NCBI RefSeq assembly: GCF_900108875.1
Contig: NZ_FNYJ01000003.1
Coordinates: 455,969-519,968, forward strand
Direction of reading: 5' to 3'
From: Pseudomonas sp. NFR16
GTDB lineage: Bacteria > Pseudomonadota > Gammaproteobacteria > Pseudomonadales > Pseudomonadaceae
DNA: 64,000 nucleotides
The translations under genes were made by a program, and so were the position numbers. Positions 8,499-17,521 of this stretch are shown piece after piece (the stretch's first letter is position 1; every line of letters starts with the position of its first letter). The notes beneath the pieces are model-generated. The model ran no database searches and was not told where the DNA came from. It saw only the letters and a program-made list of their open reading frames with translations.

Positions 8499-9788
8499 TC
8501 AGCAGGCCGCAGCCAATGCCTTGTCCAGCATCTGCAAGGCCTCTGCCACTTGCGCCGGCGTGGCCACCAGCGGTGCCAGGAAGCGCACCACGTTGCGATG
8601 CACGCCGCACTTGATCACCAGCAGACCGGCATTGCGCGCCTCATCGATGACCTTCTGCGCAAGGGCTGCATCCGGGCTCTGGCGAGCGTCGTCGGCCACC
8701 ATTTCGATCGCCAGCATGAAGCCCAGACCGCGCACGTCACCGATGCGTGGATAGCGCTTTTGCAGCGCCTGCAGACCTTCGCGCAACTGCGTGGCAAGTG
8801 TTTCACCCTGGCTTAGCAGATCCTGCTTTTCGAACAGATCAAGGACCGCCAGCGCCGCAGCACAAGCGACTGCATTGCCGCCGTATGTGCCGCCGAGGCC
8901 GCCCGGTGTCGGGGCGTCCATGATGTCGGCGCGACCGACCACGCCTGACAGCGGCATCCCGCCGGCGAGGCTCTTGGCCACGGTCACCAGGTCCGGCTGA
9001 ATGTCGGCGTGCTGGAAGCCGAACATTTTGCCGGTGCGACCAAAGCCTGCCTGTATTTCATCCAGAATCAGCACGATGCCGTGCTGGGTGCAGCGTTCAC
9101 GCAGGGCCTGCAGGAAGGCTTTGGGTGCTGCAAGGAAACCGCCATCGCCCTGCACCGGTTCGATGATGATCGCAGCCACGCGATCGGGCGCGACGTCGGT
9201 GGCAAACAGCTCATCGAGTTCGGCCAGCGCATCGTCACTGCTCACTCCGCGATAGGCGTTGGGGTAAGTGGCGTGGTAGACCTCGGCGGGGAAGGGGCCG
9301 AAGTTCTGTTTGTAGGGCTGGCTCATGCCGGTCAGCGTCACGCCCAGCAGGGTGCGACCGTGGAAGCCGCCGCGGAAGGAGATGACGGCGGTGCGGTTGG
9401 TGTAACCGCGGGCAATCTTGATGGCGTTCTCGACCGCTTCCGCGCCGGAGGTGAACAGTACGCTTTTGTAATGTGCGTCACCGCCGATCATCGCGTTCAG
9501 CCGGGCCGCGACCTGGATATAGTTTTCGTAAGCGACGACCTGAAAGCTGGCGTGGGATATCTCACCGACCTGGCGGCGCACCGCTTCGACCACGTCAGGA
9601 TGGTTGTGGCCGACATTGAGCACGCCGATCCCGCCCACGAAGTCCAGATATCGCTTGCCGTCGACATCCCACAGCTCGGCACCGTCGGCGCGCGCAGCGA
9701 CCACCGGGTGAGCGGTGGCGATACCGCGCGGCACGTGTTGTTCGCGCAGGGCCAGCAAGCGCTGGTTTTCAGTCAGTGCAGAATTCAT
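8499..9788 (-). CDS. gabT: 4-aminobutyrate aminotransferase (class III PLP aminotransferase)
   Basis: 429-residue class III aminotransferase that moves the amino group of GABA or a related omega-amine to 2-oxoglutarate, yielding a semialdehyde. Visible are the N-terminal WDVDGKRYLDFVGGIGVLN, GHNHP, the cofactor-phosphate contact TSGAEAVENAIK, ILDEIQAGFGRTGKMF with the PLP-ring aspartate, and the Schiff-base lysine in VTVAKSLAGGMPLSG. The ATG at 9788 is chosen over a longer frame to 9833 because GGAGA lies just upstream and the N-terminus then matches GabT. It pairs functionally with the GabD-like enzyme at 11597. Paralogues acting on other omega-amines exist, so GABA specificity is probable but not certain. 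Confidence 0.9.
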   Translation of the reverse strand: MNSALTENQRLLALREQHVPRGIATAHPVVAARADGAELWDVDGKRYLDFVGGIGVLNVGHNHPDVVEAVRRQVGEISHASFQVVAYENYIQVAARLNAMIGGDAHYKSVLFTSGAEAVENAIKIARGYTNRTAVISFRGGFHGRTLLGVTLTGMSQPYKQNFGPFPAEVYHATYPNAYRGVSSDDALAELDELFATDVAPDRVAAIIIEPVQGDGGFLAAPKAFLQALRERCTQHGIVLILDEIQAGFGRTGKMFGFQHADIQPDLVTVAKSLAGGMPLSGVVGRADIMDAPTPGGLGGTYGGNAVACAAALAVLDLFEKQDLLSQGETLATQLREGLQALQKRYPRIGDVRGLGFMLAIEMVADDARQSPDAALAQKVIDEARNAGLLVIKCGVHRNVVRFLAPLVATPAQVAEALQMLDKALAAAC

Positions 9789-9847
9789 CTCGATCTCCGT
9801 GATTGCCAATAGGGCGGGTGATGCCATCAGCATAAGGACTGCCCGGA

Positions 9848-9885
9848 ATCACAAGCGCTGAACTTGGGCTGGCCAGCGCTGTGAT
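9848..9885. promoter_or_regulatory. Inverted repeat upstream of gabT
   Basis: ATCACAAGCGCTG (9848-9860) and CAGCGCTGTGAT (9874-9885) form an inverted repeat with one unpaired base, about 60 bases upstream of the gabT start. Its position suits an operator, perhaps for the operon's Lrp-type regulator. This is inference from symmetry and position only. Confidence 0.4.
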
Positions 9886-10041
9886 CGACTGTTTTGAGGG
9901 GGTGTTTCGGAATATTTCGCTGCGGGGTGTTTGTGGTAAGGCTCACACCCTTTGAGGCTGCCTGAAACTGCTGGAGGCGTGAGTGCGCTCGCGACGGGGT
10001 GTGTCGGATGAAAAGTGGTCATCAGGCAAGCCCAATTGAAC

Positions 10042-10103
10042 AAGCTCACTCCTACAGGGATCGCTGCAACCACAGAATCTGTAGGAGCGTGCTTGCCCGC
10101 GAA
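10042..10103. repeat. REP-type palindrome (TGTAGGAGCGTGCTTGCCCGCGAA class)
   Basis: Inverted CTCACTCCTACAGGGATCG and TGTAGGAGCGTGCTTGCCCG units form a small Pseudomonas REP-like element. It lies in the 570-base gap between gabT and the ATP-binding gene, which otherwise holds only the gabT promoter region and the next repeat; no gene is visible there. Confidence 0.7.
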
Positions 10104-10143
10104 GACCGGATTCCAGACGTTACATCTCCACGGCATGCACTGG

Positions 10144-10300
10144 CCTCTTCCCGGCTAAAGCCGGTCCTACGGAATCTGCGAGCTTTTCAAAGGACCGGCT
10201 TTAGATGCACCGGGCTGTTCTCGGCTAAAGCCGGTCCTACTGACGCTCGTAGGACCGGCTTCAGCCGGGAAGGCGTCGGGTGTTACGCCGTTGATCGAAG
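10144..10300. repeat. REP cluster, four hairpin units (GGCTAAAGCCGGTCCTAC class)
   Basis: Four copies of the CCGGCT(A/G)AAGCCGGTCCTAC unit occur in alternating orientation (about 10149-10170, 10191-10204, 10220-10240, 10249-10270), followed by a tail (AGGCGTCGGGTGTTACGCCG) that also follows the copy near 63330. The same family occurs at 19175-19250 and 63258-63359. Confidence 0.85.
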
Positions 10301-10358
10301 GGGCCTTGAAAGCAGCCGGCTCACGCCTACAGGTCTGGCCGCAGGTTCAACCCGTCGA

Positions 10359-11447
10359 TCAAACCCCGGCGCGAGGTACGACGATGGTGTCTTCAGGATG
10401 CAGGCGCATCAGCATGGGCGAGCCGATGGGCGGCAGACTCATATTGCCCTCATGGTGGCTCGGCTGACGCAGGCTGACGGTCGGGCCGCCTTCGAGATCG
10501 ACAAACACTTTCAGGCTCTCGCCCTGAAAGACGATGTCGGAAACCCGGCCCCGCAGACGGTTCCACTCAGGCCCGGAGCTTGCGTTGTCCAGCAGCAGCT
10601 TTTCCGATTGCAGGGCCAGGAAGACGTCACCCGAAGCAGGCACCGGCCGTGTGGTGCGCAGCGTGGTCGCGCCCAGGGTCAGGCCGTTGTCCGCGCCACG
10701 TTGCAGCGGCACCAGCGTGCTTTCGCCGATGAAGCTTGCGACGAAATCGTTGGCCGGATGATCGTGCAGGCGACGGGGCGTATCAACCTGCACCAGCTCA
10801 CCGCCGCGCATGATCGCAATTCGGTCGCTCATGGTCAGGGCTTCGCGCTGGTCGTGAGTGACGTAAATCATCGTCGCGCCCAACCGCTTGTGCAGCGCGC
10901 GCAATTCGATCTGCATGATCTCGCGCAGCTGTTTGTCCAGCGCCGAGAGCGGCTCGTCCATCAGGATCAGTTTGGGCTCGAACACGATTGCCCGCGCCAG
11001 TGCGACCCGTTGCCGTTGCCCGCCCGACAGCGCCGCGATGTTGCGATCCTCATAACCGGACAGCTCGACCGTCGCCAGTGCGCTTTTTACGCGGTCGCGA
11101 CTCTTGGCTGCACTTTCCCCGCGTGCGCGCAGTGGAAAGGCAACGTTTTCGCCCACGGTCATGTGTGGAAACAGCGCGTAGTTCTGAAACACCACACCGA
11201 TCTCGCGCTTGTGCGGCGGCATCAGCGTGACGTCCCGCTCGCCGAAGAAAATGCTGCCGGAACTGACCCGGATGAAGCCGCCGAGGATGCTCAGCAAGGT
11301 GGTCTTGCCCGATCCCGATGGGCCGAGTAAGGACATGAACTCCCCGGCCTCGACCTTGAGGTCGACGTTGTTCAGCGCTTTCAGGCTGCCGTAGTGCTTG
11401 CACACCTTGTTGACGCTGACCGATTCAAAACCTTCAGTGAAATTCAT
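10359..11447 (-). CDS. ABC transporter ATP-binding protein, polyamine (PotA) type
   Basis: 362-residue ATPase that would power import by the PotBCD-like proteins encoded upstream. Walker A GPSGSGKTT (about residue 43), Q-loop VFQNYALFPHMTVGENV, signature LSGGQRQRVALARA, Walker B LILMDEPLSALD and the switch histidine in YVTHDQREALTMSDRI are all present. A TOBE-type regulatory domain follows from about residue 260. It lies after the GabD-like gene on the same strand. The group codes for uptake of a polyamine-, spermidine- or GABA-like compound; the exact ligand is not determinable. Confidence 0.92.
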   Translation of the reverse strand: MNFTEGFESVSVNKVCKHYGSLKALNNVDLKVEAGEFMSLLGPSGSGKTTLLSILGGFIRVSSGSIFFGERDVTLMPPHKREIGVVFQNYALFPHMTVGENVAFPLRARGESAAKSRDRVKSALATVELSGYEDRNIAALSGGQRQRVALARAIVFEPKLILMDEPLSALDKQLREIMQIELRALHKRLGATMIYVTHDQREALTMSDRIAIMRGGELVQVDTPRRLHDHPANDFVASFIGESTLVPLQRGADNGLTLGATTLRTTRPVPASGDVFLALQSEKLLLDNASSGPEWNRLRGRVSDIVFQGESLKVFVDLEGGPTVSLRQPSHHEGNMSLPPIGSPMLMRLHPEDTIVVPRAGV

Positions 11448-11596
11448 GGAGCGTCCTCTTTGCAGAAGGGGTTGGCCCGAAAGATCTGCCTGTCATCTGA
11501 ACACAGGCGCAGGCCCGGTTCGTGCCGTTTTGGGCCGCCGGAAAAACACGATCTGCTGTCCGGCGGCGGGGGCGAAGCAGTGAACGCAGGGCGGGG

Positions 11597-13057
11597 TCAG
11601 TTGAGCCCGCCAATGTGCCAGGCCTTCACTTCCAGAAATTCATCGAGCCCGTATTTGGAGCCTTCGCGCCCCGTGCCCGATTGCTTCATGCCACCGAACG
11701 GCGCGACTTCCATGGAAATGATTCCGGTGTTCAGGCCCACCATGCCGAACTCCAGACGCTCGCCCACGCGCCAGGCGCGCCGCATGTCCTGCGTGAAGTA
11801 ATAAGCACCCAGCCCATAAGGCGTGGCGTTGGCCAACGCCAGCGCCTGGGCTTCATCCTTGAAGCGGAAGAGCGGGGCGACCGGGCCGAAGGTTTCTTCG
11901 CTGGCCAGCAGCATGTCCGCGCTGGCATCGCGCAGCACGGTCGGCTGGACGTATAGGCCGTCGCCTTGCGGCGCGCCGCCGACGACGATACTCGCGCCTT
12001 TCTCCAGCGCGTCATCGATGTGGCGGGCGACTTTATCCACTGCCGCGGCGTTGATCAGCGGGCCGATGGTGACGCCGTTCTGCAGACCGTCACCGACTTT
12101 CAGCTCGGCGACCGCAGCGCTGAGGCGCTCGGCGAAACGGTCATAGATGCCATCCTGCACCAGGATGCGGTTGGCACAGACGCAGGTCTGCCCGGCGTTG
12201 CGGAATTTGCTCTGCATGACGCCTGCAATGGCCAGGTCCAGATCGGCATCGTCGAACACAATGAAGGGCGCGTTGCCGCCCAGCTCAAGGCTCAGGCGCT
12301 TGATGGTTGCGGCACACTGGCTCATCAGCAGTTGACCCACGCGAGTCGATCCGGTGAATGACAACTTGCGCACCGCAGGGTTGGCGGTCATCTCGCCGCC
12401 CACGCCGGCCGGCAGACCGGTCAGCACGTTGAAGACACCGGCCGGAATGCCTGCGCGCTCGGCCAGGACAGCAAGGGCGAGCGCGGACAGCGGCGTCATT
12501 TCCGACGGCTTGACCAGCACCGGGCAACCCGCCGCCAATGCCGGGGCGCATTTTCGGGTGATCATGGCGTTCGGGAAATTCCAGGGCGTGATGGCGGCCA
12601 CGACGCCGATGGGCTGTTTGAGCACCAGAATGCGCCGATCGGCAGTGGGCGCTGGAATCGTGTCGCCGTAGATACGCCGCGCTTCTTCGGCAAACCATTT
12701 GACGAAGCTGGCGCCATAGGCAATCTCGCCACGGGATTCGGCCAGCGGCTTGCCCTGTTCGGCGGTCATGATCAGGGCCAGGTCTTCCTGGTTGTCCATG
12801 ATCAACTTGAACCACACCTCAAGGTAACGCGCACGCTCTGCGGCGGGCACCTCGCGCCAACTGGCGAAGCGCGCCTCGGCCGCTTCGATGGCGCGGCGAG
12901 TCTCCTGTGCCTGCAAGGCGGGAACGCGTGCGATGACGCTGCCGTCCGCCGGGTTGGTCACATCGAGGGTCGCGCCGTCATCGGCCTCGATCCACGCGCC
13001 ATTGACGTAGGCACGTTCGACGAGAAGGGAAGGGTCACGCAGCTGGTTTTTCAACAT
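11597..13057 (-). CDS. gabD: Succinate-semialdehyde dehydrogenase (GabD-like)
   Basis: 486-residue NAD(P)+ aldehyde dehydrogenase oxidising succinate semialdehyde or a similar product of the transaminase. GabD-like features are ETRRAIEAAE, GEIAYGASFVKWFAEEA, the PWNFPNAMITRK motif, the catalytic glutamate in LELGGNAPFIVFDDADLD and the catalytic cysteine in NAGQTCVCANR, and SGTGREGSKYGLDEFLE at the C-terminus. It is embedded between the permease and ATPase genes of the importer, so transport and oxidation are probably coordinated. Pseudomonads often have several GabD paralogues; this one may serve another semialdehyde. Confidence 0.88.
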   Translation of the reverse strand: MLKNQLRDPSLLVERAYVNGAWIEADDGATLDVTNPADGSVIARVPALQAQETRRAIEAAEARFASWREVPAAERARYLEVWFKLIMDNQEDLALIMTAEQGKPLAESRGEIAYGASFVKWFAEEARRIYGDTIPAPTADRRILVLKQPIGVVAAITPWNFPNAMITRKCAPALAAGCPVLVKPSEMTPLSALALAVLAERAGIPAGVFNVLTGLPAGVGGEMTANPAVRKLSFTGSTRVGQLLMSQCAATIKRLSLELGGNAPFIVFDDADLDLAIAGVMQSKFRNAGQTCVCANRILVQDGIYDRFAERLSAAVAELKVGDGLQNGVTIGPLINAAAVDKVARHIDDALEKGASIVVGGAPQGDGLYVQPTVLRDASADMLLASEETFGPVAPLFRFKDEAQALALANATPYGLGAYYFTQDMRRAWRVGERLEFGMVGLNTGIISMEVAPFGGMKQSGTGREGSKYGLDEFLEVKAWHIGGLN

Positions 13058-13194
13058 GATCAGGGCCTTGAGGGTACGAAGGATGGACTCATTGTAAAAA
13101 CCCGCGCCCAGCGGCCGATGCCGAGATCAAGGGTTGGGCGGGTGATTGATGCTGAATTGCGAGGATTGACGGCAGGCTGTGCTGGGGTGTTTTT

Positions 13195-13301
13195 GATCGT
13201 CCCCACGCTCTGCGCGGGGATGCTCCCCCGGACGCGCCGCGTCCCCGGCGTGACGCGGAGCGTCACAGGCGGCATTCCCACGCGGAGCGTGGGAACGATC
13301 A
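13195..13301. repeat. REP-like inverted repeat (GTTCCCACGCTCTGCGTGGG class)
   Basis: Outer arms around GATCGTCCCCACGCTCTGCG and its inverted partner (CGCGGAGCGTGGGAACGATC) enclose further GC-rich palindromes. The element fills most of the 261-base gap between the permease and GabD-like genes and shares its ends with the element at 57788-57891. Confidence 0.75.
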
Positions 13302-13318
13302 GAAGTAAAGCCAGCCAA

Positions 13319-14116
13319 TCACCCCTGCTTGTTGCGCCCTGCGATCACCACCAGGATCAGCGATGCCAGAATCAGGATGGAGCTGATGGCAGCGATCGTC
13401 GGGTCGATTTCGTCGCGCAGGGCAGTGAACATGCGCTTGGTCAGGGTCTGGTTATCGCCACCGGAAATGAACAGCGCGACCACTGTCTCATCCAGCGACG
13501 TGATGAACGCGAACAGGGTGGCCGACACCACACTGGGCTTGATCTGCGGGAGCGTCACGGCCATGAACGCGCGAAAGCGGTTCATCCCGAGACTGCGCGC
13601 GACCATCTCCTGAGACATGTCGAAATTACGCAGCCCGGCCAGTAACGCGATGATCACGTACGGCAGCGCCAGCATGATGTGCGCCAGCACAAGACCGGTC
13701 ATCGTGCTGATCAAACCCACCCGCGCATAGACGAAAAACACTCCGGCCGCGATCAGGATGATCGGCACCATCATCGGCAACAGCAGAACGATCTGCAGCG
13801 TGCGCACCACCTTCAGGCTCGAATTGTTGATCGCGTAGGCGGCGGCCATGCCGATCGGCAGGCTGATCACCATGGTGAAGAACGCAGTGATCAGGCTGAC
13901 CTTGGCCGCCGACATCCACTCCACGCTGTTGAAGAACGCCTCGTACCAGTGAAACGACCACTGCTTGGGCGGGAACTGCAGAAAGCGCGCTTCGGAGAAC
14001 GACATCGGCACCACGATCAGCACCGGGATGATCAGGTACAGCAGAATCACCGCCACCAGCAGCGTGAACAGCACGCGGGACAGACGCAGGTGGCGCAGGT
14101 TGGCAAGCAGGTTCAT
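13319..14116 (-). CDS. ABC transporter permease, PotC type
   Basis: 265-residue inner-membrane permease with about six hydrophobic segments beginning at LLVAVILLYLIIPVLIVV. The cytoplasmic EAA-type loop that docks the ATPase reads EMVARSLGMNRFRAFMAVTLPQI. The start codon overlaps the stop of the preceding permease by one base (TGATG), indicating translational coupling. With the PotB-like partner it forms the channel of the importer. Confidence 0.92.
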   Translation of the reverse strand: MNLLANLRHLRLSRVLFTLLVAVILLYLIIPVLIVVPMSFSEARFLQFPPKQWSFHWYEAFFNSVEWMSAAKVSLITAFFTMVISLPIGMAAAYAINNSSLKVVRTLQIVLLLPMMVPIILIAAGVFFVYARVGLISTMTGLVLAHIMLALPYVIIALLAGLRNFDMSQEMVARSLGMNRFRAFMAVTLPQIKPSVVSATLFAFITSLDETVVALFISGGDNQTLTKRMFTALRDEIDPTIAAISSILILASLILVVIAGRNKQG

Positions 14117-15042
14117 CAGCGTGCTCCCAGAATGCGTTCGATGGGGATAAAGCGATTGATGCCCCAGAAAATCAGGAACACCACGAACAGCAACACCAGA
14201 CCGACCGCACTGGCCGCGCCCCAGGCGTGATAGAGCTCGACGTTGCGTTGCACCAGCATCGATACCAGAATCGTGCGCCCGCCACCCAGCAATTCAGGGG
14301 TGATGAAAAAGCCCAGGCAGATCACGAACACCAGAATGGAACCGGCCATGATGCCCGGCGCAGCCATCGGCAGGAACACGCGGCGGAAGGTATAAAACGG
14401 CTTGGCGCCCAGGCTTTCCGAGGCCTGCATCAGATCCTGCGGGATCTTTTTCATCACCGAATACAGCGGCAGGACCATGAACGGCAGCATCACATGCAAC
14501 GTGCCGATCACGGTGCCGGTGGTGTTGTGCATCAGGTTCAGCGGCTGGTCGATGATGCCCAGGTCCATCAGCGTCTGATTGACCAGACCACGACGTTGCA
14601 GCAGCACCAGCCAGGCGTAGGAACGCACCAGCACGCTGGTCCAGAACGGCAGGATGACGCAGATCAACACCAGATTGGCCCAGAACCCGTGCAGCCGCGA
14701 CGCCGCGTAAGCGATGGGAAAGCCCATGACGATCGACAGAATCGTCACCAGAAAACTGATCTTGAACGTCAGCGCGAAGGTGTCCCAATAAATGGACTCC
14801 TGAAAGATGCGCAGGTAGTTGGCCAGTGAAAAGCCGTCTTCGGTCTGCACCGACTGAAACGCCAGCCAGCACAGCGGCATGATCAGCAGCACCACCACCA
14901 TCACCAGCGCCGGGGCGAGCAGCAACAGCATCGAGGCATGCTCCTTGCGCTCCTCGCGCACCAATGCCTGTTCATCGGTCATCGGTGGCGGATACTGATC
15001 GCTGGAGTCGGGCAGGGATTTGGCAAGATAAGCGTTGGACAT
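14116..15042 (-). CDS. ABC transporter permease, PotB type
   Basis: 308-residue permease with about six membrane segments (first at LLLLAPALVMVVVLLIMPLC) after a charged 40-residue N-terminus. The EAA loop reads QASESLGAKPFYTFRRVFLPMAAPGI. It starts 12 bases after the binding-protein gene and overlaps the PotC-like gene by one base, so the three form one operon. It pairs with the PotC-like permease. Confidence 0.92.
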   Translation of the reverse strand: MSNAYLAKSLPDSSDQYPPPMTDEQALVREERKEHASMLLLLAPALVMVVVLLIMPLCWLAFQSVQTEDGFSLANYLRIFQESIYWDTFALTFKISFLVTILSIVMGFPIAYAASRLHGFWANLVLICVILPFWTSVLVRSYAWLVLLQRRGLVNQTLMDLGIIDQPLNLMHNTTGTVIGTLHVMLPFMVLPLYSVMKKIPQDLMQASESLGAKPFYTFRRVFLPMAAPGIMAGSILVFVICLGFFITPELLGGGRTILVSMLVQRNVELYHAWGAASAVGLVLLFVVFLIFWGINRFIPIERILGAR

Positions 15043-15054
15043 TGGAGCCTCCCA

Positions 15055-16104
15055 TTACTTTTTCTGAACGAAGGACAGCCAGCGCTCTTCGGCTTTGACG
15101 CCTGCGTCCGAGGCCCACCATTGCGCGGACAAAAGGGCCTGACGCGAAATATTCTGCGGCGAAGATGGCAGACGGGCTTCACGTTCGGCAGGAATCACGC
15201 CGGTCTTGAACGCCTCTGGATTGAGCGGGCCGTAATCGATGATCATCGGCAGCGCGGCCTGCAACTTCGCATCGATGGCTTCGTTGACGAACTTCATGGC
15301 GGCGGTCTTGTGCGGGGTGCCCTTGAGCACGCACAGCGAATTGGTTTCCAGCACGCCCTGGTTGTAATCGAAAGCGACCGGCGCGCCTGCCGCCTGCACC
15401 GCGCTGATGCGGCCGTTCCACGCCTGAATCATGTCGACTTCGCCGTCGCTGATCAGCTGCGCCGACTGACCGCCCGAGGTCCACCAGGTGGCGATGTCCG
15501 GTTTGATCTGCTCCAGTTTCTTGAAGGCGCGGTCGACGTCCAGCGGGTACAGCTTGTCTGCCGGCACACCGTCGGCGAGCAGCGCGATTTCCAGCGTCGG
15601 ACGCGGCAGGTTACGCAGCGAGCGCTGGCCGGGGTACTTTTTGGTGTCCCAGAAATCCGCCCAGGTCTTCGGCACGTGATCGCCTTTGAACGCATCGGTG
15701 CGGTAAGCCAGCACGGTGGAGTAACTGATGTAGCCGACGCTGTACTCATCTTTCAATTCGGCGGGCAATTGCGCGGCGTTGGGCACCAGCGCCGGATCGA
15801 GCTTCTCGAACAGGCCTTCCTGCTGACCACGCACGCAGTCGCCGGTCGGCAGGTCCACCACATCCCAGGTGACCTTGCCGCTTTCCACCTGGGTCTTGAT
15901 GATCGGGTAAGCCTTGGGCGAGCTGTCCTGTTTGAGCGTCAGCCCCAGTTTTTTCGCCGCCGGTTCAAGGATCGCCTTGCTCTGCGCTTCCTGATAAGCC
16001 CCTCCCTGAGACACGAACGTGATGTCCTCGGCGAAGGCCTGCTGGGTGCCACCGATCAAAAGCGCCAGACTCGCCAGCTTCAAAGCGTTGCAGGGTTTGC
16101 TCAT
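15055..16104 (-). CDS. ABC transporter periplasmic substrate-binding protein, polyamine (PotD/PotF) type
   Basis: 349 residues. The Sec signal peptide MSKPCNALKLASLALLIGG ends near QQAFA, giving a mature start at EDITFVSQGGAYQ. The binding-protein fold shows the polyamine-type pattern VTWDVVDLPTGDCVRG and VDMIQAWNGRISAVQ. I start at the ATG at 16104, with GGAG eight bases upstream; a longer frame to 16137 lacks a signal-like start. It is the first gene of the importer operon, and its promoter must lie in the 393-base divergent gap before the FKBP gene. The ligand is probably cationic but unproven. Confidence 0.91.
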   Translation of the reverse strand: MSKPCNALKLASLALLIGGTQQAFAEDITFVSQGGAYQEAQSKAILEPAAKKLGLTLKQDSSPKAYPIIKTQVESGKVTWDVVDLPTGDCVRGQQEGLFEKLDPALVPNAAQLPAELKDEYSVGYISYSTVLAYRTDAFKGDHVPKTWADFWDTKKYPGQRSLRNLPRPTLEIALLADGVPADKLYPLDVDRAFKKLEQIKPDIATWWTSGGQSAQLISDGEVDMIQAWNGRISAVQAAGAPVAFDYNQGVLETNSLCVLKGTPHKTAAMKFVNEAIDAKLQAALPMIIDYGPLNPEAFKTGVIPAEREARLPSSPQNISRQALLSAQWWASDAGVKAEERWLSFVQKK

Positions 16105-16497
16105 GAAAAGACTCCGGATGGTGGGCAGATTTATCAAGCGAGCGGGAGGTTTTGTTGTCGGTCGCTCTGCGGGACCATGCAGCCCTAATGTACTGTCTTG
16201 TCCATGAATGAAGCGGGCATAAATGCCCCCTCGAAAAGTGCTTTATTGCGAATTAGTGAACGCGAACGGCATGTCCTGCGTTTCGCTTCCTGTCCATTTC
16301 GTGACCCGCGCAACCGACTCCCGCGCGCGGCGCCTGAACCAAAACTGAACAGCTTTCTCGATGGGACAAGAAAACCTTTGGTTACCTGAACTTATCTGCC
16401 TTTTCCCCCTCTCATGCCGGTAGCCATTGATCGCGGCAGCCTGATAAGCTCGCGGCTTTACTCGTTTGCCCTATTGGCGCATGAACAAGGAAACAGG
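16105..16497. other. Divergent promoter region, no gene seen
   Basis: This 393-base gap separates the binding-protein gene and the FKBP gene, which are transcribed away from each other, and must carry both promoters. No convincing operator symmetry or small gene with a ribosome-binding site was found. Confidence 0.5.
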
Positions 16498-17280
16498 ATG
16501 AAACAGCATCGGTTGGCAGCGGCGATTGCCCTGGTCGGTCTGGTACTCGCGGGCTGCGACAAGCAAGCCAGCACCGTTGAGCTGAAAACCCCGGCACAGA
16601 AAGCCTCTTATGGCATCGGCCTGAACATGGGCAAGAGCCTGGCTCAGGAAGGTATGGACGATCTGGATTCCAAAGCCGTAGCGCTGGGTATCGAAGACGC
16701 CGTCGGCAAGAAAGAGCAGAAACTCAAAGACGAAGAGCTGGTAGCAGCCTTCGGCGAACTGCAGAAGCGCGCTGAAGAGCGCATGGCCAAGATGAGCGAA
16801 GAGTCGGCCGCGGCCGGCAAGAAGTTCCTCGAAGAAAACGGCAAGCGCAAGGAAGTCACCACCACCGCTTCCGGCCTGCAGTACGAAATCATCAAGAAAG
16901 CCGACGGCCCTGTGCCCAAGCCGACTGATGTCGTGACCGTTCACTACGAAGGCAAGCTGACTGACGGCAAGGTGTTCGACAGTTCGGTCGAGCGCGGCAG
17001 CCCGATTGACCTGCCGGTCAGCGGCGTGATTCCAGGTTGGGTTGAAGGTCTGCAGCTGATGCATGTCGGCGAGAAGATCAAGCTCTACATCCCGAGCGAA
17101 CTGGCTTACGGCGCGCAGAGCCCAAGCCCGATGATTCCAGCCAACTCGGTGCTGGTATTCGACCTCGAACTGCTGGGCATCAAAGACCCTGCTGCAGGCG
17201 CCAATGACCCTGCCGCAGGCGCGGACGAAGAAGAGACTGCACCGGCAGACGAACCTGCCAAGCCTGCAGCCAAGAAGTAA
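16498..17280 (+). CDS. FKBP-type peptidyl-prolyl cis-trans isomerase, lipoprotein (FkpA/Mip-like)
   Basis: 260-residue periplasmic folding catalyst and chaperone. A signal peptide ends in the lipobox LVLAGC (about residues 17-22), so it should be lipid-anchored. Residues 30-130 form the helical FKBP_N dimerisation domain (KASYGIGLNMGKSLAQEGMD). Residues 145-235 form the FKBP domain, with VTVHYEGKLTDGKVFDSS, VIPGWVEGLQLM and IPSELAYG. The C-terminus is a low-complexity Ala/Pro/Asp/Glu tail with a short direct repeat (DPAAGANDPAAGA). The ATG at 16498 is chosen because the upstream extension from 16414 would bury the signal peptide. Confidence 0.94.
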   Translation: MKQHRLAAAIALVGLVLAGCDKQASTVELKTPAQKASYGIGLNMGKSLAQEGMDDLDSKAVALGIEDAVGKKEQKLKDEELVAAFGELQKRAEERMAKMSEESAAAGKKFLEENGKRKEVTTTASGLQYEIIKKADGPVPKPTDVVTVHYEGKLTDGKVFDSSVERGSPIDLPVSGVIPGWVEGLQLMHVGEKIKLYIPSELAYGAQSPSPMIPANSVLVFDLELLGIKDPAAGANDPAAGADEEETAPADEPAKPAAKK

Positions 17281-17307
17281 TCGACACCTCGATTGCCGCT
17301 TGAACAA

Positions 17308-17340
17308 ATGCCCCGTCCCAGACGGGGCATTTTTGTTTTT
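17308..17340 (+). terminator. Rho-independent terminator after the FKBP gene
   Basis: A perfect 10-bp stem ATGCCCCGTC (17308-17317) pairs with GACGGGGCAT (17321-17330) around a 3-base loop and is followed by a T-rich run (17331-17340). Confidence 0.95.
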
Positions 17341-17521
17341 GCCGAAAAAGATCGAACCTGACCCGGTAAGGGCAGTCCCAATACCGTCAGTGGACAGGCG
17401 AAAGCGGGGATTTGTCGGGGCTTCGATCAAGCCTGATACCGCCTGTGGCTAGCCCCGTGAAGTCTCTGAGTCAATGATTATTTGCGTTTATGTGTGTGAG
17501 TAAAAAACGCGCGATTTAAGC

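Noticed and set aside
14938-16188. 416-codon plus-strand frame across the PotB- and PotD-like genes
   Set aside because: Spans two real minus-strand genes and has no recognisable domain.
16198-16389. 63-codon frame in the divergent promoter gap
   Set aside because: No ribosome-binding site, no hydrophobic or domain pattern; more likely non-coding.
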